Shown: positions 20,886 through 32,547 of the stretch, one piece after another
How positions within the stretch are numbered: position 1 is the first letter of the stretch
Layout of the letters: every line of letters starts with the position of its first letter
NCBI GenBank assembly: GCA_001414485.1
Contig: LLEY01000157.1
Location: forward strand, 62,001 to 126,000
Direction of reading: 5' to 3'
Source: Calycina herbarum
Taxonomy: Eukaryota > Ascomycota > Leotiomycetes > Helotiales > Pezizellaceae
DNA length: 64,000 nt
Program-made: the position numbers and the translations under genes
The notes under the pieces: model-generated
Databases searched by the model: none
The model's input: only the letters and a program-made list of their open reading frames with translations
What the model was told of the DNA's origin: nothing

Positions 20886-22017
20886 TGGGGAAAGAATCGA
20901 GGATTGGTCGGACTCGTCGATGTAGCAACCCTCCTCAATATCGAGCCACGGACCGGACGTATCGATAGACTTTGTCGGCTTGGAGACGAGATCCGAGGTT
21001 TCGAGGGTGCTCTGTGGACTCGTATCCCGTTCAGTCGATGAGCATTAGGTTACATGTATGGAGGGAACCTGGTGGAGTCCCGAGGTCACGCCGACCAGCC
21101 CTCTACTCACTCTGGCCACCTCCATATATACGCTTTCCTGTCATCGAAAGTGATACATCAACCACAGCCTCCAAGAACCAATCTCCGCCGACAACGCGAC
21201 TCACTATCAATTTATTGCTTTCTTCCCTCCCCTCCTCTACATATCGCATCGCATCGTCTTGTAAAACAAGCAGTTAGTGACCAGGGACGCGTTCTTCTGT
21301 CGCGATTCTGTCTCCGGAGATGTCTCTGGTCTCCCTATTGTCCGGGACTACGACTCGGCCATGCTGGCAAGCTGGGGATTATAAAGAGTACGTACCTACT
21401 CCTATCGATTAGTTCTTTCTCTTCCCAAATCAATCTACTCAGTACTCCTCCCGTAACCTTACCACGATTTCTCTTTCTTTCATAACTTTCTTCCCTGTCC
21501 CTTAACACAGCCACCTTTCCTCTTATTCGTCAAAATTGTTTCTGTTGCACATCGCGAGTTCTGGTTCGCCACTAACATTTTACTTTGTTGCTCATCGCAA
21601 CTCCGGGAGCTGGTTACCGGTGTTTTAGATGTGTGGCAAAGTTAAATGTAAGGATCGATTTCGGTCATGTGATGTACTTCGTCGCATTTCTTGTGATCAA
21701 GTTGGATTTTCAATCTCATTTTAGTGTTGAATTGATATTTCCACTCTCTGATTGTCTAAGAGTTTTGTTGAGTTATCCGTCCTTCGTTGGGTAAGCCAGT
21801 GGAAAATATCAGCCACTCACGTGCCACCTACCCCTCTATTCCAATTTTCTCCCTCGGGGGCAAAACTCGTGAGAGAAAGTTATGGAGAAATAGGTACGCA
21901 GAGTGATGAGCACATTACTTGGAAGGGTGTTTGGGTATGCAATTTAATGCTACAGCAATTTTTACGAGAAGATTCCAAAAACACCTGGGTTGCCACCTAA
22001 TTGAAGATATTCTACAC
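20886..22017. other. Intergenic region with two inverted copies of the TGCAACAAA motif
   Basis: CT-rich stretches and several short frames (20972-21277, 21054-21485) lack domains and look like leader or promoter sequence. Around 21541-21598 lie two minus-oriented copies of the motif that forms an array at 32.5-34.2 kb. Confidence 0.45.
21541..21598 (-). repeat. Two inverted copies of the GCGATGTGCAACAAA motif
   Basis: Read on the minus strand, 21555-21541 is GCGATGTGCAACAGA and 21598-21584 is GCGATGAGCAACAAA. They match the array motif at 32548-34160 at 14/15 positions each, spaced 43 bp. Confidence 0.75.
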
Positions 22018-23948
22018 TCAAATCCTCCCCCTTCTCAAAAAGGAATTCGGAATATCCACATATTTTGCCCTCAAATACTCGCACAAGTTCTTTCCCAACC
22101 CATCATACGTGCTCGTTGCATTATAACTGCGATCCAGATGATCATGCAACAAGAAATGCACAGCTCTTATACCGGGAATCTCAAATCGCTCTACTAATTT
22201 TCCATTATACTCTGGTCCAAGCAATTGAATGATCTTGGGAATGGTTAGGAAAGACCGAAGCCATTCCCATTCATCATCTTCGCGAACAAAAAATCCAATA
22301 TTCGCATCCGAAGCTTTGTCCCCCGATCTTCCAAGGACACGGAATCCAAGAGGGCAACGTGTTGTTTGGCCGAAAGTCGAGAGATCTGCGGGATTTTTAG
22401 TTTCGTAGGACCACTGACGAGTGCTATACAGTTCCATGGTTGGTGATGGTGCAACATCGATTGTTGTGTTATCCCACATCAATTTGACCTGGTGATTGAC
22501 TTCCTTTTGTGGGAGCAGTGCAGCCCAATACTCATAGAAGTCTTTTCCAGCCGATTGGCGGATATCGTTCTCAATGGTAGCACCAGGACAAGATTGCAAG
22601 AAATTCTCCAAGCACCATCTATTAAAACCAGGCACTTCCATTGTGTCTTTTATGACAAGAGATCGATCTTTCGTCTGTGCAAAGACACGGAAATCGACTG
22701 TTGCGACATCTTGATTTCTAGGGTCTTCGGGACAGTAGCCGTTAAGTGTGAATTTGAGACAGGAGAAACGATCCACATTCTTGCCCATCGAAGCTCGAAC
22801 TTGTTTTTCCGTCCATTCTGCTTTTTGCTCGAGATCGAGTCCTACGAGAAGGAAGTGGAATTCCGCTTGGTACCCACCATGGGCTGTAAGACCGACTTTT
22901 GTTGTGGTTGGTGGTGGTTTTCCTTTGATGCCTGTGACGAGCACCCGATCTTTTGCTTCTTGCGTCATTTTGATGCCTTCTAGTACGGCTACCACATCAG
23001 AGCCATAGTACTGTGGACCTTGGATTTCATAGAGGAGTTGTGAAGAGACGGTGCCGACTGATATTTCACCACCGGTTCCAGGCTCTTTGATGATGGCGCA
23101 GCTTCCGTCGGCAAATATCTCTGCGATTGGAAAACCAATATTCTCGCATCCATCGAAAAGGTCTTTGAATCCGGAATAATACCCCCCACAAACGTATGAT
23201 GAGCACTCAATCAAGTGTCCGGCAATCAGAGAGCCGGCAACTTGATCGAAATCTTTGTCTCTGTTCCAACCATGCCACCACATGGAGGCTCCAATTGTTG
23301 GAGCAGCATCCGCCACGCGTCCGCATATTACTATGTCTGCGCCTTGTCTTAGAGCTTCAGCAATACCAGCCCCACCAAGGTAGCATCTATTACAAGTCAG
23401 TGCAGCTCCAACTTTAGAAATAAATATACTAACTGTGCAGCCACAGGATCAAACCCCCAGTCCTTCAACTCCCCCCCAAAACAAATATTCTCAAACTTCT
23501 CACCCTCCTTAAGCAGTTTATTCACAACATCCAGTACCTCATCACCCTGAATCCAAGCAACCTTCAACTTCCCATCCAACCCAGCTTCCCCGATCGCTTT
23601 CACCACCTCCTTAGCCAACATCTCGGTATCACTGGCCCCAGCATTGACTGCCAATTTGATTTTCTTCTCGGCTAGTAATGGTAAAGCGGGTGTCAGGTTT
23701 GCCATGAAGGATGGATCGAAAAGTCCTGGTCGGTCTGAGGTGTCGCCTTTTGCGAGGATGGCTGATTTTGCTGCTCCATGCCAGGACATCGTACATTCGC
23801 TCATCCAGTCGCCGACAATGACATCGACGTCGCATTGTGCGAGGGAGTAAATCGCGCGTTGGCGGTCGGTAAACCCTCCTGAAGCTCCGGCGATACGGAT
23901 TGGTCTCTTTGTGGCATCGTTGCCGTTTGCTTGGATATTTTCACCCAT
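22018..23948 (-). CDS. AtuA-like protein (acyclic terpene utilisation family, DUF1446)
   Basis: ATG at 23948 gives MGENIQANGND, then the family's N-terminal block RIAGASGGFTDRQRAIYSLA and VDVIVGDWMSECTMSW. One GT-AG intron (about 23442-23391) joins PVAAQ to CYLGGAGIAEALRQGADIVI and CGRVADAAPTIGASMWWHGW. The C-terminal domain shows CPLGFRVLGRSGDKASDANI, GFFVREDDEW and, near the end, EIPGIRAVHFLLHDHL. Length is about 625 residues, with all typical blocks present. AtuA is needed for citronellol/geraniol catabolism in Pseudomonas citronellolis, though its reaction is not settled. Fungal copies are common and mostly unstudied. No N-terminal signal is seen, so a cytosolic or peroxisomal location is open. 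Genes for a hydrolase and an acyl-CoA dehydrogenase follow on the far side of the promoter. Confidence 0.9.
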
Positions 23949-24440
23949 CTTGAGTAATGTTTGGTGATTTGGATTTGGAGTGAGGACAATTTCAAGCAAT
24001 TAATATTCGAGCACATGTCACCACACCTTCCCCGGAAGACTGGTGCTTCCCGTTGGATGTCATTTGCAGCTCGATGGTTCTCGACATGGCTTTCAAGGCT
24101 CGGGAAAGATTGACCGAATTAGTGGTTGACTCGCTGTGGAACTCGACGTACAGAAATATGGGGGCGTACAGGGGCTCAACGTTAAAACATGGGGTTGCCC
24201 GCCCACTGGAACTCCACGAGCGGGGTAATTATTAGCGCTGACCTCCCTGAATCAAGAGTCTCCAAGGTGTGCTCATTTTTGAGTCAGTTTAATATGCCTT
24301 TTCCGGCGTCATTCTTTTGCAGGTTCTAAAAGAATATGAAAAGTTTCCAATCAGTCTTGGCTAGTAGTGAAGGCTCGTCAATTTTCTTCTTTATACGCTT
24401 CTCTGTCAAACTACCCGAGTACACGATAGTTCTCCATACT
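23949..24440. other. Promoter region of the AtuA-like gene
   Basis: No gene. The AtuA-like gene starts at 23948 and reads leftwards; the alpha/beta hydrolase ends at 24441, so this stretch is the AtuA promoter plus the hydrolase 3' flank. No CCTCGG element was found here. Confidence 0.5.
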
Positions 24441-25599
24441 TCAAATCCTGCTTGTCTTCAGCTTACTCTCTAACACAAACTCAAATCCTTTGTTTAAATT
24501 CTTGTGGAATAAAGCAATTGGCTCTGTCAGGTGTTCTGAAGGATAAGCCCAGAAAAAGTGGGGATATCCTTCATACTCATCATAAAGGTTCGACACACTA
24601 TTCCTCGTCAGCTCGAATTTCACAAGCGAGAGACGATCGTCTCACCCAGCATCATTTAGAGCATCCCTAAATAATCTTCCATCGTCTCTCAGCGTATCTT
24701 GGTTGCAAACGGCTAGGTAAACTGGAGATAGATCTTTCAGTTTCGGATGGAGAAGTACGGAAGCATACGGATCTTTTGGGTCTGCTCCATAAGCATCTAT
24801 TCTCGTTAGCCAGAACGATAACAATAAGAACAGTTCCCGGTATCTTACCAAAGAACATTTTCATAGCCGGTGCTGTGTTGACGGTATGTTGGGCATGTTC
24901 ATCATAACTTGTATACTTCTTCTTCAAACTTTCCGGAATAACTTCCGGTGCAATAGTCGGAGGCACCACAGCAATGACTCCTTGAACGACTTCTCCCTTT
25001 CCAACTTCATTCAGTTTCAACGCCACAGCCAATGCCAAATTCGCACCAGCACTCGTTCCCGCGAGAACGACCTTCCCAGACTTTGTTCTCAAAGAATCGC
25101 TATTTTCCAATGCCCAATGACAGGATGCTACACAATCATCCAGCGGTATTGGGAAAGGATGCTTTGGAGCAAGTCGATAATCAACACTCACAACCACAAT
25201 CCCCACATCTTTGCATATCTTCCTGCAATAAGCATCTTCCCCTTCCAAATCTCCCATAGCCCATCCGCCACCATGGTAGAAAAGACATGCCGGTTTCGAG
25301 CCAGCTATGTAATTTGAATGTGTGTATATCCTTACTTTCACGCCTGGAGATATTTCCTTGTCTACTGTTGAGATTTGGGGATCGGGAGGTGGGAATGAGA
25401 GTTTGGTTACAAGGAGACCGCCGAATCCAAGGTATTGTTCATTTGCTTCTTCAACGGTTGGGCCTTGGAGGAGGAGACGTTTTCCGATTTGTTTCTCGAA
25501 CTGTTGATTTTTGATTGGTTAGTTAACTCGTGCTGACTCGCTAAATAAAGGGGTGTTTACATTGAGCCATGGTTGTGCGAAACTCTCTGAATCTGCCAT
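24441..25599 (-). CDS. Alpha/beta hydrolase fold-3 (HSL-like) esterase
   Basis: ATG at 25599 starts MADSESFAQPWLN; a short intron joins to FEKQIGKRLLLQGPTVEEAN. The oxyanion-hole motif is FYHGGGWAMGDLE, the nucleophile elbow GTSAGANLALAVA, the acid lies in CNQDTLRDDG and the histidine in GYPHFFWAY. This is the full hormone-sensitive-lipase-type Ser-Asp-His set in about 350 residues. Introns near 24847-24800 and 24645-24596 separate the last three exons, the latter joining DALNDAG to VSNLYDEYEG. No signal peptide is visible, so an intracellular esterase is likely. It is divergent from, and shares a promoter of about 510 bp with, the acyl-CoA dehydrogenase gene. It could cleave the ester or lactone formed by the nearby monooxygenase (inference). 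Confidence 0.88.
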
Positions 25600-25984
25600 T
25601 ACGAGTTTTTTTGGGGGAGATGTTCTTGTTTGGAGGGAGGGATTTGAAGTGATCAATGCCTTGATATTTCGAAGTGGACGGTGGTGATGCGTTTTATTCA
25701 CGTTACCCACGTGATAGGGTAGCCACTATACTTCGTACGCTGGCTCGAGCTCAAAATTCGGTAGAATTAGCGAATGAAAGGCCTCTATTTACTCTCATAA
25801 AGTGTATTTTCACTATACCTCGTACCAGTAGTGTTCAATCCGTGTCCACCTTTACATAGTACAATTCTAGCACGTGTCAAAGAACCCCCCCCCGCAATCC
25901 GGGTAAGGATTCCCGATCTCCACATTTCCCCAAGCTCCCCTGTATACAACCCGCCTCCCCGTCTCAGTCCCACCTCAACCGCGA

Positions 25985-25990
25985 CCTCGG
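25985..25990. promoter_or_regulatory. CCTCGG element in a divergent promoter
   Basis: CCTCGG, the known binding core of fungal FarA/CTF1-type fatty-acid regulators, lies 120 bp before the acyl-CoA dehydrogenase start, in the promoter shared with the hydrolase. A 6-mer is expected about once per 2 kb on two strands, so position rather than presence is the argument. Confidence 0.35.
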
Positions 25991-26109
25991 CCAAAGTTCC
26001 AAATCTACAACCGATGACCGACATCTCAATAACAAAACAAAAACCTTCCCAGTAAAAGCACCCAGTCCAATTCAAATCGGAAGGGAGAGAGAGAAGACAG
26101 CTTCACAAG

Positions 26110-27544
26110 ATGACTTCCCCATCCCTCAACCACCCTGCCTTCAACCGTATCCCGCCATGGGTCCAAGCAAAACTCACCTCCATTGCAATCCAGAAGATAA
26201 AAGATGTCTACGACTTCGTAGAAGTAGAATGTATCCCCGCAGAGCCAATAATGAAACGCCAAATCTCTTCCCCAGATAAACGATGGACGACCCAACCCCT
26301 CATGCACGAATTACGAGAGAAAGCGAAGAGGAAGGGATTGTTCAATTTATTCCTGCCCAAGCGTTTTGAGGAGAGTCCGGGCTTGACGAATTTGGAGTAT
26401 AGTTGTTGTGCAGAGATTATGGGGAGGGTTTATTGGGCTCAACAGGTTTGTTTCCTCCAATTCCGTGTGAGAGCAGGAGAGGAGGAATAAAAACTAATGA
26501 GTAAAACAGACAATGAACTGCCACGCCCCCGAAACAGGAAACATCGAACTCCTATCAAAATACTGCACCCCCGCCCAAAAAAAGAAATGGCTCCTCCCCC
26601 TCCTCGCTGGAACCGCCTCCTCCGCCTACTCCATGACCGAACCAGACGTCGCCTCCAGCGACGCAACACAAATAGGCTGTCGCATAACCCGCGAAGGAAA
26701 CGAGTATGTAATCAACGGACGAAAACTCTACGGAAATTCTCTCTTCAATTCCGAGCTAAAATTCTATATTCTCATGGGTTGTTCGGATCCAGAGAATCCA
26801 AATAAATGGAAGAGACATAGTACTGTTATTGTTCCTAGCAACACACCGGGAATTAAGCAGGTGAGGAATTTGACGATTATGGGGTATGATCATGCGCCGG
26901 AGGGCCATGGGGAGTATGTATATGAGAATGTTCGTATACCGGTGGAGAATATAATTCTTGGTGAGGGACGAGCATTTGAAATCGCACAAGGTCGATTAGG
27001 GCCAGGTCGAATCCATCATTGTATGAGACTCATCGGACAATGTGAGCGCGCCTACGAATTAGCACTCATCCGCTGTATCGACACCCGAAAAACACCCCGA
27101 GGAAAAGCAATCGGTTCCTTCGATTCAAACATCGAAAGAATTGCACAAATGAGATTAGAAATCGATCAAGCGCGTCAAGTAGTTCTCAATGCCGCTGACA
27201 CGATGGACATCCATGGGAATAAAGCTGGACGATATGCGATTGCGCAAAGCAAGATTTTGATTCCGAATATGGCGACGAGAGTCATTGATGAGTGTATGCA
27301 GTTGTATGGTGGCCAGGGGTTGACGCAGCATACTCCTTTGCCGGAGATGTGGACGTATGCTAGATTTGTGAGGATTGCTGATGGACCGGATAGTGCGCAT
27401 AGACATCAGGTTGGGAGGGATGAATTGAAGACTGCTGCAGGATTCAAGGAGAGGAGTAAGGAGTACAGAAGGAGGTATATTGCGTTGGCAAAGGAGAAGG
27501 GTGTTGAAGTTGAGACGTTCCACGGAGTTACGCCCGATGTGTAG
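26110..27544 (+). CDS. Acyl-CoA dehydrogenase (ACAD11-like)
   Basis: Oxidises an acyl-CoA to the 2-enoyl-CoA using FAD. Exon 1 carries the N-terminal domain (RKGLFNLFLPKRFEESPGLT; EYSCCAEIMGRVYWAQQ). An intron near 26445-26508 leads to TMNCHAPETGNIELLSKYC. The flavin-binding signature is AYSMTEPDVASSDATQI and the C-terminal signature region is QLYGGQGLTQHTPLPEMWTY with RIADGPDSAHRHQVGR. The helix LGPGRIHHCMRLIGQCERA is characteristic of the ACAD10/11 clade. Length is about 455 residues and intact. The C terminus (GVTPDV) is not a clear PTS1 signal, so the compartment is unclear. Its placement opposite a hydrolase and close to AtuA and a CTF1-like regulator suggests a dedicated degradative pathway. 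Confidence 0.92.
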
Positions 27545-27933
27545 TATAAGTTGCTCGGAATCCTGAAATTTATTCAATGTCCAAAGATAATGACTCGTTT
27601 CCTTCATTCAAGGAAAGAATTTATAATTGGAGAACTTATACAAACTGTTTGCTTAATTAAACTTTGTGGCAACAATGGCGGAGTTATTGTGTATGGGGGT
27701 TTTGCAGCACTGCTAAGTGAGAAGGCTTGCCCACCAAAGCCAAGGGCAGTGATCGTTTAATGCTTTTGGAGAAACAAATAGCACCGATTTGTGGAGAATG
27801 GAAACTTGCAGGAGATCAATGAATATAATGAACGCTATATATTCTTAAGCAGCATCAATATCGCTCAAGTCCCCAGTCGTCAGAAACCAACGTATAACAC
27901 CCCATAACCCATCAAAAGAACTTCTATCTATGA
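27545..27933. other. Convergent 3' region, no gene
   Basis: Lies between the 3' ends of the acyl-CoA dehydrogenase and the regulator gene. Only short frames are present. Confidence 0.5.
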
Positions 27934-30126
27934 TCAAACATCCAACTCCTCCCCAAATTCAAAACCCCATCCACTCCTCTCCTTCTCTCTTCTTTCACCA
28001 CCACCCGTCCCCCGTTCCCGAATCCCCCTATTCAATTCTAGACCCCTACTCTTCTTCACCTCCGCAACGCTCACACTAACACCAACACCCGCCCCCAAAA
28101 ACTCCAAATAATCATCATATTCCCCATGGACCCCAATTCCTGCACTTGATTCACCAGAAGTACTGGAGATAGACGTCGCAACCGAAGAAGCGGCCTTGAA
28201 AGAAAGAGGGTGATCCTCACCCAAGCCCTGCGGAGTGAGTAACGGGTATTCAGAAGATGTGGTGCTAGATGGTGGATGATATGTATATGAATTCTCCATT
28301 TCCGTACTAGGACTTGGATCACTCGCCGAAGTCCCAAAACTATTCGAGAGAGAGGCGAATGGGAAAGAACATGCTGTTGTAGTAACCATACCCCTCTCCC
28401 TTTGGTCATTTGATGTATGATTTTGCCACATGGATGCTCTCAGAGGTTTTTCGACCGCCTGTTCCTGCCATTGGTGTTGTTGAGCCGAACTAGTTGGTTG
28501 ATGTGTACCCAATGACGCGGAACCGAAAGCGCAGTCACTTCCATTCCAACTTAATAGTACCTTCTCCGTGTAAGTTTTTGCGCTTACACGATCCCGGATG
28601 GTTTCTTCGCTATCGTCGTCTCCGGATTCAGGTGACATGTCGAAGTCCACTAGAGTGAGGAGGGAAATCTCGCAATCCTCTTTCTTGATTTGGACGGGTC
28701 TTTTGAAGCCATCTTTGGCAGAAGTTGCGAGCAGACGGTCGCGGATGAAGGCTGTCCAGAATATTCGTCTCTCGAGGCGACGTTTTCTAATGATCAGGAA
28801 ATTGGGGCATCGGGGTGTAGGAAGAGGTAGTGTGCGGTGTAGTCCAAGTGAGTAAGAAAGTGAAATGGCTAGGTTGAGATAATGGCTTGCGTCTTTTGTA
28901 GGGGAAGTGCGATTTGATGGTTGTGAAGTTGGGAGAACAGGATTGTAGAGTGTTATCAGAAGTAGGGATTGGATGATTGAAAGTCGATCGGCGGTGGTGT
29001 CGAAATCGTATAGAATCTGTACATCGCCATGTTAGTTTTCTTTCTTTCGAAGTCAAGAGAAGTAAGACCAACCTTGACCCTCCCAAACAGTGCTCTCCTA
29101 GCCTCTTCTCTCTTATGCCATCCCGCTTCCTTCAAGGCCTTCATTCCCACATATTCTACACCCGCAAACATAACAGCTTGGAAGAGTAGAAATGCAATTT
29201 TACTTTGCTCATCCGCGTTCTTCCCAGCACCAGACCCTTCACAGCCATATTTAACGGTGCATAAAAAGTCCTCCAAATCTAGGATAGGCACATTCCAATG
29301 AACATGATTCACGTACGATTTCAGTAAAGCAATCTGCAGAGTTTCCGAAGGAAGTGTAAGTGCGTCTCTTGTATGGAGATACATTAGATCTGCAGAGTCC
29401 AGACTTTTGGGGAGAGGTGCGAATATTTTGGGGATAACTGGAATACGCTGATCTGGTGCTTTCATGGCTTGTACTACTGGGACTGGAGCGGATGCTAATG
29501 GTGATTGTATTTGGATCCATGATCTTGTTCTGAATGAAGTAGGTGGTGCAGGTGCGACTTCTTGGGTTTTTGGAGAAGCTGCTACAGAGGGTAGAATTTC
29601 GGCGAGTGGATGTTTAGACATTCTCATACCATGCGGTGCCAAACTCGAGACTGAGGGAGCTCTTTCGATTCTTTGATGGGTATGATTGTGTGCTTCGAGT
29701 AGTTCTGTGTTCAAACTGCGCAATTCCCCTGTCTCGGAGCCCTCCATTGATTCCCGTAAGTTCCTCTCAGCGCGATCCCTAGCTGATCTGTTTCCAATTA
29801 GAATTGAATTCAGTGCTTTCTTAGAATATGGGATCATACCGTTGCCTGCGACTCAAAGGAAGAATACAATCGACCTCATCATGTCTACAATTGCTACAGG
29901 GTGCTCCGTGAGCTATAATATTGCATCTCACTTTCCTCTGTCTGCATGTTGTACATGCTCTCGACGATCTTTTCTTTCCCCTTCGCTTGGAAATACCTTT
30001 GGGAGCGGACTGAGGAACGGGTTCTGGAGGAGGTGTCGTGGAGGGGGAACCAAAGAAGGGATATAAAGCATTATTGTGTAGAATGAGAGCGGAGAGGTCG
30101 AATTCATCTGCTGGAACGTCTTCCAT
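27934..30126 (-). CDS. Zn2Cys6 transcription factor of the cutinase-regulator (CTF1-beta) type
   Basis: ATG 30126 opens MEDVPADEFDLSALILHNNA. After a basic stretch (KGISKRRGKKRSSRA) comes the zinc cluster CTTCRQRKVRC...CSNCRHDEVDC with six cysteines spaced C2C6C8C2C6C. An intron at about 29842-29780 joins LSRRQR to ARDRAERNLRESME. The fungal-specific regulatory domain includes LKSYVNHVHWNVPILDLEDF and AFLLFQAVMFAGVEYVGMK. After an intron near 29073-29017 come ILYDFDTTADRLSIIQSLL and RRIFWTAFIRDRLLATSAKD. The tail is Ser/Gly-rich and probably disordered. Relatives control cutinase, fatty-acid and ester catabolism genes and bind CCTCGG-type sites. Its position inside a block of degradative genes suggests a pathway-specific activator (inference). 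Confidence 0.87.
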
Positions 30127-30526
30127 GTTTGCTACAGTATAATGCCTCCGTGAATTTTGAATATTTTAGCAGAAGCCTTCTCTAATAGAAAGATAATGTG
30201 TAGAAATCGAAAAATAGTCAAAGATAAGAAGTAAACAAGAAACTCGGGAAAGATTCCCCAAATACAAAAAAATGTCCAGCAGCCACCTTAGCTCTCATGT
30301 GGCCGCAGCATTACCCCACCACCATCCTGGCAATTGTCCCCAGCATGCGCCAACCTAATCACATCGCACCTGCCTGTAGGGAAACACGCAATTATCCGCG
30401 ATCGGGACCCCACAGCATGAGTGTCAGAAAGGCACTTGGCAGTCTTGCACTAGCAGAGCTGGAACTGATGAAAAGAGAGCCAGCTCGAAGACGGTACCTG
30501 CATGGCAGTGTTGTCCCCTAGTTTGA

Positions 30527-30532
30527 CCTCGG
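30527..30532. promoter_or_regulatory. CCTCGG element upstream of the regulator gene
   Basis: Lies 400 bp before the start of the CTF1-like gene and could serve autoregulation. The chance frequency is high, so this is only suggestive. Confidence 0.25.
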
Positions 30533-31219
30533 ATGAGGATAACCGCTTGGATTGAATAGCGAAGACACGCGGACTATCTTGAGTCAGCTATTTTCAAACG
30601 AGGTCTCATACAGCTCTCGATAAATGCTAGTGACGATCATTCAAACTGCCAGTAAGTGGTCACTGGGCGATCTCATACATTGATGAAGTCGTGTTTGCGG
30701 TGTTGTTTGGTGGGAGATTTTCACAATCAGGGCTTCCTCGCCTAAACATGCAAGTGCATGTGGACTTGGGCTCATCAGGGGCTAACCTGAATTCCAGGCC
30801 TCTCCGATCCCCAGAAGTAAAAACATCGTCGCAATGATCGAACTTTTCCCGTCAAAACCGTCAACAATCGAACACCACCACAACATCTCAACCCAAGAGC
30901 TCTTGCCGTTCTCAAAAGTTTACTGCCAGCCAACACATTGATGATTTGACATAATCCAGGCTATCAGTTCCCTGTTGCTGGTTTCTCATAAGATTCGAGT
31001 CAATTTCCCTTAATAATTGGCGACCAACGACTCGGCGCTTCCCGACGTTCCGCGTCTCGATTTCCAGGTCATATCTCCAGGCTTGTCGGTGCGGGGTCGA
31101 ACTGCACCAACTCCACTAACGAAACTTGCCCCGGGGACCCCCACGATTGGAGGGGTTTCCCTAGACCCCACGACAAGACCCGCTAATTTCGTGCCGGAGA
31201 GCTTCCTCCTTCGCGTCTC

Positions 31220-31225
31220 CCGAGG
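31220..31225. promoter_or_regulatory. CCGAGG (CCTCGG complement) upstream of the SDR
   Basis: Lies 80 bp before the SDR start codon, in a suitable place for an activator site. Only suggestive on its own. Confidence 0.3.
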
Positions 31226-31304
31226 TCCGCTGTGATATAATTTTCTAGACTCATTTTCAGTCTTAGATTTCGTTTCTAAGGTTTTTATTAGCAGCAAAAA
31301 CAAA

Positions 31305-32350
31305 ATGGCATCAAAACTCCTAAAAGGAACAGCCTACATAACAGGGGCAGCATCAGGTACATTCCCCTTCCCCATGCCCACCCAAACTCACACTCACTCC
31401 CTTCAGGAATAGGAAAGGCAACCTCCCACTCCCTCGTCGCCCACGGGATCACAAATCTCTACCTAACAGACATAAACCTCTCCGCCCTCCAATCCACCTC
31501 CTCCGCCCTAAAAAAACAGTTTCCAAATGTCAAAATTGAGATGATGGAATTAGATGTTTGTAGTAGAGCGAAAGTAGAGGAAAGTGTCAGAGAGGCAAAA
31601 GAGAAGTTTGGTAGGATAGATGTTGGTGTTAATGTTGCGGGAATAGGGAAGAGTGGGACTCTAAGTCATAAGTTAGAGTGGGGGACCTGGGAGAGGATTG
31701 TGGATGTTAATTTGAATGGGGTTTTTGGATGCCAGAAGGCGCTTCTGGGGGTTATGATGGGGCAGGAGTGAGTTTTGATCTCTCTTTTGCTTGTTCGTGT
31801 GTTTGGATCTGTGATAGTGAAGTGGGGGGTGAGATGATGTCTTGGGAGGCGAAGTGAGTGATTCCAGAGTGCTAACTTCAAATTCCCAAACAGAAACCTA
31901 GGACCGCGAATAGGAAGAGGAAACATCATAAATGTAGCCTCGATGTACGGTCTAATCGGTACCCCATCAAATATCCTCTCAACCTCATATGTAGCCTCAA
32001 AACATGGTATGTTCCCTTCCTTTTAACTTCCCCACTTCTCCCCTTTCCCCTCCATCCCTTCTTATACTAACAAACCCCAAGCCGTAATAGGCCTCACAAA
32101 AGCCGACGGAAATGCCTACGCACCCCACCACATCCGCATCAACGCTATTTGCCCCGGCTACGTTAAAACACCCCTTCTCCTTGGATCACTCGAGGATGGT
32201 AGCATGGATAACGAGTTAGCGAAAACGCCAATGGGGAGAATGGCTGAGGTGGAGGAGATCGGTGATAGCATTGCGTTTTTGGCGAGTCCGATGGCGAGTT
32301 ATATGGTGGGGAGTAGTTTGGTTGTTGATGGGGGATATAGTGTTTGTTAA
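31305..32350 (+). CDS. Classical short-chain dehydrogenase/reductase
   Basis: ATG 31305 gives MASKLLKGTAYITGAASGIG across an intron of about 50 nt (31358-31406), forming the TGxxxGxG nucleotide-binding motif. Then come NVAGIG (the NAG position), the catalytic Ser in IINVASMYG, YVASKHAVIGLTK with the YxxxK pair across an intron, and ICPGYVKTP. The end, YMVGSSLVVDGGYSVC, is the usual classical-SDR C-terminal segment. Length is about 260 residues. An acidic residue at the end of the second strand (YLTDINLSAL) favours NAD(H). Introns near 31768-31891 and 32007-32081 have GT-AG ends. A likely role is alcohol/ketone oxidation within the neighbouring catabolic block (inference). Confidence 0.9.
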
Positions 32351-32547
32351 TTGAAACTTGGAGGAGAGGGGAAGGGAGCGGGGAAAAGTTGGTGTTTGTA
32401 GATTTTTTTATTCTACTTTTGCCAAGTGAAGTCCCAAATTTGAAGCCCTGGGGCTTGACCACCACATTACTGCACGCTCAGACACACTCCTAACCAAATC
32501 AGGACTGTTCAACATGTTTCTTGTTGCTGAACAGAAACAACTTCTTT

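Larger units (their letters stand above)
30127..31304. other. Divergent promoter region between the regulator and the SDR
   Basis: About 1.2 kb without a supported gene; the frames at 30297-30521 and 31010-31303 lack domains. It contains one CCTCGG (30527) and one CCGAGG (31220). Confidence 0.5.

Noticed and set aside
20972..21485. Plus-strand frames between the hypothetical gene and AtuA
   Set aside because: Low-complexity Ser/Pro-rich translations of CT-rich DNA in overlapping frames; more likely leader or promoter sequence.
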